A stretch of DNA of 64,000 nucleotides from Novosphingobium kunmingense (GTDB taxonomy: Bacteria; Pseudomonadota; Alphaproteobacteria; Sphingomonadales; Sphingomonadaceae): positions 806,001-870,000 of the forward strand of contig NZ_PHUF01000002.1 in assembly GCF_002813245.1 (NCBI RefSeq). The letters are read 5' to 3'. The notes under the pieces are model-generated. The model saw only the letters and a list, made by a program, of their open reading frames with translations. It had not been told where the DNA came from and did no database searches. Position 1 is the stretch's first letter. Each line of letters opens with the position of its first letter. Of this stretch, positions 17,522 through 25,898 are shown piece by piece. Position numbers and translations under genes: made by a program.

Positions 17522-18748
17522 CTAAACAAGCAGTTCCACGGCGGGTCCATGCCCCAGGAATTGCGCCGGACTGGCGCTGGCACCATAGGCCCCGGCGCAG
17601 AACACGGCGACAAGGTCGCCGACGTCCGCCTTCGGAAATCCCGCCTTGTCGGCGAGGCGATCAAGCGGGGTGCACAGGCATCCGACGACGCTGGCTTGCT
17701 CCTCGACCGGTGAGTCGAAGCGGCTGGCGATCGCGACGGGGTAATTGCGGCGCACGACCGTCCCGAAATTGCCGCTCGCGGCGAGCTGGTGATGCAGCCC
17801 CCCGTCGACGACCAGGAAGATCTCGCCATGGCTGGCCTTCCGGTCTACGATCTGTGTTAAGTAAATTCCAGCCTCTCCAACAAGATAGCGGCCCATTTCA
17901 AGGCAGAATCGGGTTTCTCGCAGGATTTCCGGCAGGCGCTCGAACGCATCGGCAAGCCGGCTCCCGACGAGCGCCAGGTCGACAGGCTCGTCGCCGGGAA
18001 AATAGGGGATGCCAAGCCCTCCACCGAGGTTGCAGTGCGGCAGCGCCTGGCCGATCTCCGATGCCAATCGGGCGGCAAGATCGAGCGTGGCGGCCTGGGT
18101 CTCGGCAATGGCCGCGCTGTCGAGCGACTGGCTGCCGGCAAAGATGTGAAAGCCTTGCCACTCCGCGCCTGACGCGATTACCCGGCGGGCCAGCGCCGGC
18201 ACCTCGGCGGCATCGACTCCGAATGGCTTGGCGCCGCCGCCCATCTTCATGCCCGATCCCTTGAGATCGAAGTCCGGATTGACCCTGATTGCAAGTCGCG
18301 GCGTGACCCCGAGGCGGTCGGCCACGGCCAGCGCACGGTCCGCCTCACCGGCAGATTCGAGATTGAGCGTGACCCCTGCCCCGACGGCCTGCTCCAGCTC
18401 CGTATCGCGCTTGCCCGGTCCAGCAAAGCTGATCCGTTCCGCCGCGACGGAGCGGCCCTGCAGAATAGAAAGTTCGCCGCCCGACGCCACGTCGAAGCCA
18501 TCGACCAGTGGATCGAGGAGATCGACTACCGGCCCGAATGGGTTAGCCTTGACCGCATAATGCAGTGCCAGCCGTTCCGGCATGGCTTCGCGCAACCGGG
18601 CAACGCGCCGCTCGATATGAGCGGCCGAATAGACGAAGACCGGGGTCGAACCGGCGATCGCGACAAGTTCGCTCGCCTTGTGCCCCGCAACGGCCAGCTC
18701 GCCATCGATTGTCACGTAGCCTGGAGGGATGGGCCCGAGCGGTTTCAA
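17522..18748 (-). CDS. PLP-dependent decarboxylase, exosortase A system-associated (TIGR03099-like)
   Basis: 408-aa fold-type III decarboxylase related to diaminopimelate decarboxylase (LysA). Seen: PLP lysine K67 in LHYAVKANPF, glycine-rich phosphate loop NLGGGLGIPY, EMGRYLVGEAG, the Cys motif VVGCLCTPLD and GAYGASASPAQF near the C-terminus. It starts with TTG at 18748 inside the ligase stop (TTGA), which fits the family opening MKPLGPIPPG. Being translationally coupled to an adenylating ligase, with a carrier protein gene nearby, suggests its substrate is an amino acid loaded on the carrier rather than free diaminopimelate. That is inference. Confidence 0.92.
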   Translation of the reverse strand: MKPLGPIPPGYVTIDGELAVAGHKASELVAIAGSTPVFVYSAAHIERRVARLREAMPERLALHYAVKANPFGPVVDLLDPLVDGFDVASGGELSILQGRSVAAERISFAGPGKRDTELEQAVGAGVTLNLESAGEADRALAVADRLGVTPRLAIRVNPDFDLKGSGMKMGGGAKPFGVDAAEVPALARRVIASGAEWQGFHIFAGSQSLDSAAIAETQAATLDLAARLASEIGQALPHCNLGGGLGIPYFPGDEPVDLALVGSRLADAFERLPEILRETRFCLEMGRYLVGEAGIYLTQIVDRKASHGEIFLVVDGGLHHQLAASGNFGTVVRRNYPVAIASRFDSPVEEQASVVGCLCTPLDRLADKAGFPKADVGDLVAVFCAGAYGASASPAQFLGHGPAVELLV

Positions 18749-20268
18749 ACGGCCAGTTCCTTCGCAAGCGCGACGCGATCGATCTTGCCATTAGCCGACA
18801 ACGGCAGAGTGTCGCGCCAGTGAATGAAACGTGGTTGCATGAAGTTCGGCAGTTCTTTCAATAGCATGGATCGGAAATCGTCTTCTTGACCTGAATGGCC
18901 TGCACGGGCTCGGACGACAAGTTCGACCGCCTGGCCCAACCGGTCATCCTTCACACCCAGCGCAACAGCCTCGGCGATCAGTCCGGTGGCCAGCGCCGCG
19001 TCCTCGATTTCCTGCGGGCTGATGCGATTGCCCGCGCTCTTGATCATCGCGTCGCGCCGGCCGACGAAATAAAGCAGCCCCTCTGCATCGCGGCTGACGC
19101 GGTCGCCGCTCCACACGGCGGTACCGCCGTATTCGGAAGCCGCCGGCGCCGGGCGAAAACGCTCGGCCGTACGCTCGGCATCCTGCCAGTATCCGCGCGC
19201 GACCAGCGGCCCGCAGTGGACCAGTTCGCCTTCGGCGTTGTCGGCGGCCACCTGCCCGTCATCGTCGATCACGAGGATCTCGGCGTAGGGAATGGCGCGG
19301 CCCATCGAAGTCGGATGGTCATCGACAAGCGCCGGATCGAGGAATGTCGAGCGAAACGCCTCGGTCAACCCGTACATCGGAAACAGCCGCGCCGCAGGAA
19401 ACTGGGCTCGCAGGGATCGCACCAGGGCCACGGTCAGAGCCCCACCGCTATTGGTCAGCCGGCGCAGCGGCGCGACGGCCTCGGCGGGCCAGGACAGTTC
19501 GACCAGCTGCACCCACAGCGGCGGCACGGCCGCCAGCGTCGTTATTACATGACGCGATACCGCCTTCACCACGTCGCGCGCCGTCAAGTAGTCGAGCGGC
19601 ACCACGCTGCCCCCGACAAACCAGTGCGAAAACAACTGGTTCTGCCCATAATCGAACGACAAGGGCAGCACGGCCAGGGCCTTGTCGTCTGCTTTGAGAT
19701 CAAGATAGCGCGCGACGCTCTCCGCACCCAGCCACATGTTGGCATGGGTCAGCATCACGCCCTTCGGCCGTCCCGTCGATCCTGACGTATAGAGGATGGC
19801 GGCCAGATCGTCTGGTTTGCCAATCGCATCGTCGAGATGTGTCGATGCCGGGTATCTGGCGACAACTTCGCCTTCAGACTCTATTTTACAATAACTTGGA
19901 ATATCTTCCTCAAGCAATGTATCGAGACGATTTCGTGTCGCTATCAACAACGACGTTTCGCTGTCGGAAAGAATGTGCGCCACTTGCGCTCGTTTGAGCA
20001 ATGGGTTGACCGGGACATGGACCAGCCCTGCTCTCGCTGCGGCAAGCGGCATGAGACAGGTCAGTTCGCCCTTGCTCGCCCACGTCGCGACCCTTGCGCC
20101 CGGCTCCGGAACCTGCGCGCGGAGCCAGCCGGCTAGCGCGGCAACACGGTCCCTTAATTGCTTGTAGCACATGACGCCTTCGCGCAAGACGAGCGCGGGG
20201 TCTTCGTCACGTCCCCGCAGCGCGAGGCAATCAAGCGTACGGATCGAGGAAAGCGGTTCGGCAAGCAC
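18745..20268 (-). CDS. Acyl-CoA/aminoacyl ligase (AMP-forming), exosortase A system-associated (TIGR03098-like)
   Basis: 507-aa ANL-superfamily adenylating enzyme. The ATP loop is ILYTSGSTGRPKG (about 158-170). PMYGLTEAFRST is the A5 motif, WSGDRV is the A7-like motif, GRRDAMIKSAGNRISPQEIE is the hinge/A8 motif, and catalytic Lys495 sits in ANGKIDR. It activates a carboxylic acid as an adenylate and passes it to CoA or a carrier protein; the nearby ACP at 21332-21595 is the obvious partner. The start GTG 20268 is 7 bp from the divergent gene's ATG. A patch at 19875-19950 is unusually AT-rich for this locus. Confidence 0.92.
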   Translation of the reverse strand: MLAEPLSSIRTLDCLALRGRDEDPALVLREGVMCYKQLRDRVAALAGWLRAQVPEPGARVATWASKGELTCLMPLAAARAGLVHVPVNPLLKRAQVAHILSDSETSLLIATRNRLDTLLEEDIPSYCKIESEGEVVARYPASTHLDDAIGKPDDLAAILYTSGSTGRPKGVMLTHANMWLGAESVARYLDLKADDKALAVLPLSFDYGQNQLFSHWFVGGSVVPLDYLTARDVVKAVSRHVITTLAAVPPLWVQLVELSWPAEAVAPLRRLTNSGGALTVALVRSLRAQFPAARLFPMYGLTEAFRSTFLDPALVDDHPTSMGRAIPYAEILVIDDDGQVAADNAEGELVHCGPLVARGYWQDAERTAERFRPAPAASEYGGTAVWSGDRVSRDAEGLLYFVGRRDAMIKSAGNRISPQEIEDAALATGLIAEAVALGVKDDRLGQAVELVVRARAGHSGQEDDFRSMLLKELPNFMQPRFIHWRDTLPLSANGKIDRVALAKELAV

Positions 20269-20275
20269 GGAAACT

Positions 20276-21298
20276 ATGGAACTCCCGGGGGGTATAGGCG
20301 TGATCGTGGTTACTTATCACGATGATCTTGGCGAAGTGCAAGGCGACCCCGCACTTGCGGCGCTGCTCGCGGCACCCCGGGCACTCACCCCGTTCGATCG
20401 CCTCGAGTGGTGGCGCAACCTCGCCGACACGTGCGGATTGCAGCCACTGATCGCTGTTTCCAGCAACGGTGTCGATCGCTTCGTCCTGCCGCTGATGCGC
20501 ATGGGCCGCGAACTAGCCGGGCTGCAGAACTGGTACACGTTCCGGCTGGCGGCGGTGAGCTCGACCACGCCTCCCCGCGACGATCTCGCCGGGGCGCTTG
20601 CGTGGGATCTGACCGCCAGGACCGGACGCGTCGTTCTCGAAAAGCTCGGCAAGGACGACGCGATCGTGCTGCAAAGCGCTTTTCGGCGGGCAGGATGGAT
20701 GGTCTGGTGCGATCAGGTCGACACCAACCACCGCTTGCAGGTCGGGGGCCGAGGTTTCCCTCAGTACCTGCGCGGACGAGCGGGTAACCTGCGGACCACG
20801 CTCAAGCGCAAGAGCGGCAAGCTCAAAATCAGGATGTTTCGTAACTTTGATAATCAAAGCTATGAATTATATGAGAATATTTACAGAGAAAGCTGGAAGC
20901 CTCCAGAAGGGAGTCCGGCATTCCTGCGGCGCTTTGCCGAGGAAGAAGGCGCGGCCGGGCGCCTGTTGATGGGCCTAGCTTTCGACGGAGACCGACCGGT
21001 TGCCGCCCAGCTATGGTCGGTCGAGAATGGGACGGCCTTTATCCACAAGCTCGCCCACCTGGACGATGCGGGCCATCTTTCCCCCGGCTCGGTCCTGACC
21101 GCCGCACTGCTTGAGGAAGTCATCGACCGCGACAAAGTCGCCGAGGTCGACTTCGGCACCGGCAACGATCCCTTCAAGCGCGACTGGATGAACATGCAGC
21201 GCCCGCTCTTCCGGCTCGACATTGTGCGACCGCTGCGCCCGGGCAATTGGCCGATTATCGCCCGACACGCCTTGCGCCGCGCGGCCGGGCGGGGATAA
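20276..21298 (+). CDS. GNAT-fold (FemAB/BioF2-like) acyltransferase of the XrtA locus
   Basis: About 340 aa. It has the GNAT_6 pattern: YRESWKPPEGSP, LLMGLAFDGDRPVAAQLW, AFIHKLAHLDDAGHLSPG and the terminal VDFGTGNDPFKRDWM, where small-ligand transferases place acceptor and acyl donor. N-terminal LTPFDRLEWWRNLADTCG is typical of these proteins in sphingomonad XrtA loci. ATG 20276 has only a weak GGA upstream; GTG 20300 has a much better G-run Shine-Dalgarno and is a serious alternative. First gene of the plus-strand arm, followed by the carrier protein. A role moving a carrier-bound acyl or aminoacyl group is inferred. The segment 20823-20895 is AT-rich. Confidence 0.85.
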   Translation: MELPGGIGVIVVTYHDDLGEVQGDPALAALLAAPRALTPFDRLEWWRNLADTCGLQPLIAVSSNGVDRFVLPLMRMGRELAGLQNWYTFRLAAVSSTTPPRDDLAGALAWDLTARTGRVVLEKLGKDDAIVLQSAFRRAGWMVWCDQVDTNHRLQVGGRGFPQYLRGRAGNLRTTLKRKSGKLKIRMFRNFDNQSYELYENIYRESWKPPEGSPAFLRRFAEEEGAAGRLLMGLAFDGDRPVAAQLWSVENGTAFIHKLAHLDDAGHLSPGSVLTAALLEEVIDRDKVAEVDFGTGNDPFKRDWMNMQRPLFRLDIVRPLRPGNWPIIARHALRRAAGRG

Positions 21299-21331
21299 GG
21301 CTCGGCAACCGTTCGAGGACTGCTGATTGCC

Positions 21332-21595
21332 ATGACTGCCACGACCGACGAAATCCTGCGGCGCGTCCTGTCCGACGTTCTGGGCCTCAAGGCCGGACAG
21401 GCGGACGCGTTCCGGTCCGACACGGGGCTGTTCGGGCATCTGCCGGAGCTTGATTCGATGGCCGTTGCCGGCCTGCTGACCGAGCTTGAGGATCGGTTTG
21501 CCATCGTCATCGACGAGGACGAGGTCGATGGCGACCTGTTCGAAACCTACGGCTCCCTGTTGGCCTTCGTCGAGGCCAAGCGCGAGGCGGCGTGA
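21332..21595 (+). CDS. Acyl carrier protein of the XrtA locus
   Basis: 87-aa phosphopantetheine carrier. The attachment site is Ser42 in ELDSMAVAGLL, on the canonical helix II. Acidic residues dominate (FAIVIDEDEVDGDLFETYG), as in ACP/PCP domains. It is clearly different from the housekeeping acpP at 32036-32272. It lies between a GNAT-like acyltransferase and two hydrolase-like proteins, and close to the adenylating ligase. It presumably carries the acid activated by that ligase. Its stop overlaps the next start (GTGA). Confidence 0.93.
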   Translation: MTATTDEILRRVLSDVLGLKAGQADAFRSDTGLFGHLPELDSMAVAGLLTELEDRFAIVIDEDEVDGDLFETYGSLLAFVEAKREAA

Positions 21596-22272
21596 CGCCA
21601 GGCGCCTACCCTTGCCCGCTCCCCGGCGGCGGCGTCGCGAACGAATATGCGCTATCCTTCGATCGGGGTCGCGCGGCGCGTCTGCTCGTCATCCCAGCGC
21701 TTCTCGACGAAGCGAACAGGCTGCGCCGCTTCACGGTCGAGGTCATGCGCCGGCTCGACGCGGCGGGGATCGACAGCCTGCTCCCAGACCTGCCGGGCTG
21801 CAACGAAAGCCGGCAAGACCTGTCGCTGGTCGAACCCGAGGACTGGGCGACCGCGGTTCACGCGGCGGCGCGGCACTTCGCCGCAACGCAGGTTCTGGCA
21901 ATTCGCGGCGGCGGACTTCTGCTCCCTCCCCGCCTTGGCGGTTGGCACTACGCCCCGGTCAAGGGTGCGACGCTGCTCAAGACCCTGCTGCGCGCGCGGG
22001 TTATCGCCGGGCGAGAAGCCGGTCTTGACGAGACGGTCGACGGGTTGTTGGCGGAAGGGGTTGAAGACGGTCTCGAACTGGCCGGGTATCGCCTGTCCGG
22101 CGAAACGCTGCGCCAGCTGCAATCCCTGATACCGCCCGAACGCAAGGCTATTGCCACGATCGATCACGCGACGATCGGCGGTGCGCCGCTGTGGCTGCGC
22201 GCCGAACCGGACTTTGATCCGGCGCAGGCCGATGCGCTTGCCGCCGTGGTGGCCATGGGCGTCGCGGCATGA
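21592..22272 (+). CDS. Degenerate alpha/beta-hydrolase-like protein of the XrtA locus (hydrolase 2-like)
   Basis: 226 aa, GTG start overlapping the carrier-protein stop. The first half follows the alpha/beta-hydrolase scheme: strand LLVIPALLDEANRLRR, then MRRLDAAGIDSLLPDLPGCNES. At the nucleophile elbow, where GxSxG or GxCxG is expected, it reads AIRGGGLLL (about 103-110), so no nucleophile is visible. No catalytic His is obvious near the end. It may be a non-catalytic partner of the next protein, with which it is translationally coupled (ATGA). Resemblance to TIGR03101 is by context and general pattern only. Confidence 0.8.
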   Translation: MTPGAYPCPLPGGGVANEYALSFDRGRAARLLVIPALLDEANRLRRFTVEVMRRLDAAGIDSLLPDLPGCNESRQDLSLVEPEDWATAVHAAARHFAATQVLAIRGGGLLLPPRLGGWHYAPVKGATLLKTLLRARVIAGREAGLDETVDGLLAEGVEDGLELAGYRLSGETLRQLQSLIPPERKAIATIDHATIGGAPLWLRAEPDFDPAQADALAAVVAMGVAA

Positions 22273-23063
22273 CCCGCCGCCACTTCACCTTTCCCTGCCA
22301 TGGCAGCCTCCTGGCCGGCACGCTCGACGAAGCGCGTGGAACGACCGGTCTGGTCATTGTCAGCGGCGGGAACGAGGTGCGGTCAGGCCCGTGGAGCGGC
22401 CAGGCCCTTCTCGCCGACCGCATCGCCGCGGCGGGATTTCCGGTCTTCCGCTTCGACCGGCGCGGGGTGGGTGACAGCGAGGGCGTGAACCTCGGCTTCA
22501 GGTCGAATGGGGACGATATCGATGCGGCCGGGCAGGCCTTTCGCGCCGAAGCGCCAAACCTTGCGCGCCTCGTCGCTTTCGGAAACTGCGACGCGGCCAG
22601 CGCGCTGATGCTGACGGCCGGCAAGGGCTTCGATGCGCTGGTCCTGGCCAATCCATGGCCGTTCGACCCGGCGGGACTGAGCTTTGAAGCATCGCCAACG
22701 ATGACACCGCAGCGACTGCGGGGCCATTACCTGCGCCGTCTTGCCGATCCGCGCGCGTGGCTGCGACTGCTGTCCGGAAAGGTAGCGATCAGCGGCTTTG
22801 CATCGAGCCTCAGGGACGCCGTCGCGGCCGATGCGCCGCCAAGCCGCCTTCACCAGGCTATGACGGCGGGACTGGCGGAGTTTGCCGGGCCGGTCGCGCT
22901 CCTGGTGGCCGGGCGCGACCGTACCGGCCTTGCCTTTCTTGATCACTGGAACCGCGCCGATCCGCGAATGGAGCTGTGCCCTGGCGCCACCCACAGCTTT
23001 GTCGAAACCGATGCGCGCCTCTGGCTGGAAGACCGGATCCTGGCGGTGCTGCGCGCAGCCTGA
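22269..23063 (+). CDS. Alpha/beta hydrolase, exosortase A system-associated (hydrolase 1, TIGR03100-like)
   Basis: 264-aa alpha/beta hydrolase. The oxyanion region is VIVSGGNEVRSGPW, and FPVFRFDRRGVGDSEG is the usual motif before helix B. The nucleophile elbow is AFGNCDAASAL, with Cys107 in place of Ser. The C-terminal acid/His region has GRDRTGL and GATHSFVE. A Cys nucleophile suggests thioesterase-like or acyl-transfer chemistry, fitting a neighbour of a carrier protein. It is the last gene of the plus-strand arm; trxB converges on it 14 bp later. Confidence 0.88.
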   Translation: MTRRHFTFPCHGSLLAGTLDEARGTTGLVIVSGGNEVRSGPWSGQALLADRIAAAGFPVFRFDRRGVGDSEGVNLGFRSNGDDIDAAGQAFRAEAPNLARLVAFGNCDAASALMLTAGKGFDALVLANPWPFDPAGLSFEASPTMTPQRLRGHYLRRLADPRAWLRLLSGKVAISGFASSLRDAVAADAPPSRLHQAMTAGLAEFAGPVALLVAGRDRTGLAFLDHWNRADPRMELCPGATHSFVETDARLWLEDRILAVLRAA

Positions 23064-23077
23064 GGCGCGGCTTGGCC

Positions 23078-24040
23078 TTACCAGGCGGCTGACTGGACCT
23101 TTTCATGCTGGCGAAGCGCGACGAAGCGCTCGGCGTCGAGCGCGGCCATGCAGCCCGTACCGGCCGCCGTTACGGCCTGGCGATAGGTGTGGTCCATGAC
23201 ATCGCCGCAGGCGAACACCCCGGGGATCGACGTCTTGGGCGTACCCGGGTCGACGATCAGGTAACCGCCGGCATCGACCGGAAGCTGCCCCTTGAACAGT
23301 TCGGTTGCGGGCGCGTGCCCGATCGCGACGAACGCGCCCTGGGTCGACTCGAGCGATTCGGCGCCCGTGACAGTGTCGCGCAGGGCGACGCCGGTGAGGC
23401 CGGTTTCGTCGCCGACAAATCGCTCGACGGCCTTGTTCCACAGCACCTTGATGTTGGGATGGGCGAAAAGCCGGTCTTGCAGGATCTTTTCCGCGCGCAG
23501 CGAATCGCGGCGGTGGATCAGGGTGACATCCTGCGAATGGTTGGTGAGATAGAGCGCCTCTTCCACGGCGGTGTTTCCGCCGCCGATGACCACCACCTTC
23601 TTGCCGCGGTAGAAGAAGCCGTCGCAGGTGGCGCAGGCTGATACGCCCTTGCCTGACAGCTGTTCCTCGCCCGGCACGCCAAGCCATTTGGCCTGGGCGC
23701 CGGTGGCAATGACCAGCGTTTCGCCCTCGTAGATGTCGCCGCTGTCTCCCACGGCCCGAAACGGTGGGCCGGACAGGTCGACGCTGGTGATCGTGTCCCA
23801 CAGCATGCGCGTGCCGACGTGCTCGGCCTGAGCCTGCATTTCCTGCATCAGCCACGGCCCCTGGATCACGTCACGAAAACCGGGATAGTTTTCGACATCG
23901 GTGGTGATGGTCAGTTGCCCGCCCGGCTGCAGCCCCTGCACGACGATCGGCTCGAGCCCGGCGCGGGCGCCATAGATCGCAGCGGACAGGCCCGCAGGGC
24001 CCGATCCGATGATGAGCATCTTGGTGGTGTGCGTGGCCAT
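23078..24040 (-). CDS. trxB: Thioredoxin-disulfide reductase
   Basis: 320-aa FAD/NADPH flavoprotein that reduces thioredoxin in the cytoplasm. The FAD-binding motif GSGPAGLSAAIYGARAG lies at 12-28, the redox-active CATC at Cys136/Cys139, the NADPH-binding GGGNTAVEEA next, and the C-terminal FAD motif FACGDVMDHTYRQA closes it. Length matches low-molecular-weight TrxB. Monocistronic, divergent from the hydrolase gene starting at 24157, with 116 bp between them for both promoters. Confidence 0.97.
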   Translation of the reverse strand: MATHTTKMLIIGSGPAGLSAAIYGARAGLEPIVVQGLQPGGQLTITTDVENYPGFRDVIQGPWLMQEMQAQAEHVGTRMLWDTITSVDLSGPPFRAVGDSGDIYEGETLVIATGAQAKWLGVPGEEQLSGKGVSACATCDGFFYRGKKVVVIGGGNTAVEEALYLTNHSQDVTLIHRRDSLRAEKILQDRLFAHPNIKVLWNKAVERFVGDETGLTGVALRDTVTGAESLESTQGAFVAIGHAPATELFKGQLPVDAGGYLIVDPGTPKTSIPGVFACGDVMDHTYRQAVTAAGTGCMAALDAERFVALRQHEKVQSAAW

Positions 24041-24156
24041 TGGTCAATCCCGGTCTGGTTCGGCCCGCATGTAGGAAGCGCGCGGCCATTGCGCAAACCG
24101 GAGACCGCGGTTCCCCACAAGTTGACGCGCCGCGCGCTTGGTAGCAAAGGCCAGCC

Positions 24157-25026
24157 ATGACGATCCATGGCCCCACCTCGAACAGCTTCATCTCGCAGCG
24201 GCTGCGGCTGCATTACGTCGATTGGGGCAGTCCCGACAAGCCGCCGCTGATCCTGCAGCACGGTGGGCGCGACCACGCGCGCAGCTGGGACTGGGTGGCC
24301 GAGGAACTGGCCCGCGACTGGCACGTCATCGCGCCTGACCTTCGCGGCCACGGCGACAGCGCCTGGGCGCCCGACGGCAACTACGACATGAACGCCTACG
24401 TCTATGACTTCGCGCAGCTGGTGCACACGCTGGGGCATGATCAGGTGACGATCGTTTCGCATTCGCTCGGCGGGAACGTGGCGACGCGGTTTACCGGGCT
24501 CTACCCGGAAAAGGTCCGCAAGCTCGTCAACATCGAGGGGCTCGGCCCCTCGCCCAAGGTCCGCGCCGAACGCGAAGCCGCGGGTTATCCCAACCGCTTC
24601 CGCAAGTGGATCGAGGATCGGCGCGCGGCTTCAGGCCGGGTTCCGCGCCGCTACCCGACGATCGAAGCCGCCTTCGCCCGCATGAAGGAGGAGAACAGCT
24701 TCCTTACCGACGAACAGGCGCGGCACCTCACGATCCACGGCGCCAGCCGGAACGAGGACGGGACCTGGAGCTGGAAGTTCGACCCCTACCTGAACGTCTG
24801 GCCGTTCGAGGATGCACCCGAGGAGCGCACCAACGAGCTTTGGAGCGCAATCACCTGCCCGATCCTGTTCCTCTACGGTGCCGACAGCTGGGCCTCCAAT
24901 CCGGAGACGGACGGGCGCGCGATGAAATTCAAGAACTATCGCGTGATCGAGTTCGAGAACGCCGGCCACTGGCTGCACCACGACCAGTTTGACCGTTTCA
25001 TGCGCGAAGTGCGCGCCTTCCTCTAA
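24157..25026 (+). CDS. Alpha/beta-fold hydrolase
   Basis: 289-aa esterase/epoxide-hydrolase-like protein. LRLHYVDWG and LILQHGGRDHARSWD (oxyanion hole) precede APDLRGHGDS. The nucleophile is Ser103 in VSHSLGGNVA; the acid is probably the Asp in YGADSWASN; the catalytic His is His271 in ENAGHWLHHDQ. Ser rather than Asp at the elbow argues against epoxide hydrolase or dehalogenase. No signal peptide, so cytoplasmic. Substrate unknown. The stop overlaps the convergent phosphatase stop by four bases (CTAA). Confidence 0.9.
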   Translation: MTIHGPTSNSFISQRLRLHYVDWGSPDKPPLILQHGGRDHARSWDWVAEELARDWHVIAPDLRGHGDSAWAPDGNYDMNAYVYDFAQLVHTLGHDQVTIVSHSLGGNVATRFTGLYPEKVRKLVNIEGLGPSPKVRAEREAAGYPNRFRKWIEDRRAASGRVPRRYPTIEAAFARMKEENSFLTDEQARHLTIHGASRNEDGTWSWKFDPYLNVWPFEDAPEERTNELWSAITCPILFLYGADSWASNPETDGRAMKFKNYRVIEFENAGHWLHHDQFDRFMREVRAFL

Positions 25027-25802
25027 CCTTCGAGGTAGAGCGCGCGCAAAGCCTCGCGGCGCGCCGGATCGAGTTCCAGCACCTCGGTGAGATAGGCGTC
25101 GACGCTGCCCGACCGCTCGCGAATGGCGGCGTAGGCCGTCGCCAGATAGCTTTCCTCAACGCCCCACAGCGCGCGGACCGCGTCCGTATCGAACCTGGCA
25201 TAGCGCGGCAGGTCGCGAAACGCCCCGCTGGCAATGCGTTGTTCGAGCCTGCTCTCGGTATTGGTGGCAACATAGTCCGCCATGGCGTCGTCACGGTGGA
25301 CGCCCAGCGCCTCATGCATCATCGCCACGGCGAAGCCGGTACGATCCTTTCCAGCCACGCAATGCACCAGGCTGGGGTCGTCATTGCGCGACAACAGATC
25401 GAAATAGACCTTGATCATCGGCACCAGGTTCTCGCGGTATGCGATCCCGTCGTAAAGCCGCAGCATGGCAGCGCGGGCATCGTCGGCCGTCAGCGTGCCT
25501 TCGGCGGCTTCGGTGTGGAGCGCAAGGCCTGCCGTCTCTTCGGGATGGTACCACACCTCGGCGCTGAAATCGGGGTGACGGCGACACGGGCTGGCTTCGC
25601 GCTCGGATGGTCCCCGCAGGTCGATCACCCGGGTGATCCCGAGCGCGTGGATCGCGTCGAGATCGCTGTCGCTCGCCTCGCCGTGCTGGGCCGAACGCCA
25701 CAGCACGCCCGACCGCACGCGGCGGCCGTCACTGGTGCGATAGCCGCCGTAGTCGCGAAAATTGTTGACGGCGTCGAGCGGGAGGGCGCGGATCGTAGAC
25801 AT
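25023..25802 (-). CDS. Tyrosine/serine protein phosphatase (DSP-like, Y_phosphatase3)
   Basis: 259-aa phosphatase. The P-loop HCVAGKDRTG (147-156) has nucleophile Cys148 and Arg154; N-terminal NNFRDYGGYRT and LWRSAQ, then VIDLRGPSERE, are diagnostic of this family, which includes protein and phosphoinositide phosphatases. ATG 25802 is used because the domain starts right after it; the longer frame runs into the tRNA-Met region. tRNA-Met ends 97 bp upstream on the same strand. Whether it dephosphorylates the tyrosine autokinase of the exopolysaccharide locus is an open possibility only. Confidence 0.9.
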   Translation of the reverse strand: MSTIRALPLDAVNNFRDYGGYRTSDGRRVRSGVLWRSAQHGEASDSDLDAIHALGITRVIDLRGPSEREASPCRRHPDFSAEVWYHPEETAGLALHTEAAEGTLTADDARAAMLRLYDGIAYRENLVPMIKVYFDLLSRNDDPSLVHCVAGKDRTGFAVAMMHEALGVHRDDAMADYVATNTESRLEQRIASGAFRDLPRYARFDTDAVRALWGVEESYLATAYAAIRERSGSVDAYLTEVLELDPARREALRALYLEG

Positions 25803-25898
25803 GGCTCTCGCGGTGCCAGCTTGGCCGCAGCGATGCAAGCAAAGGAACGCTATGCGGTCACGAACCGGCGTCTTGGCTCCACGAAGGATGATTGGAGA

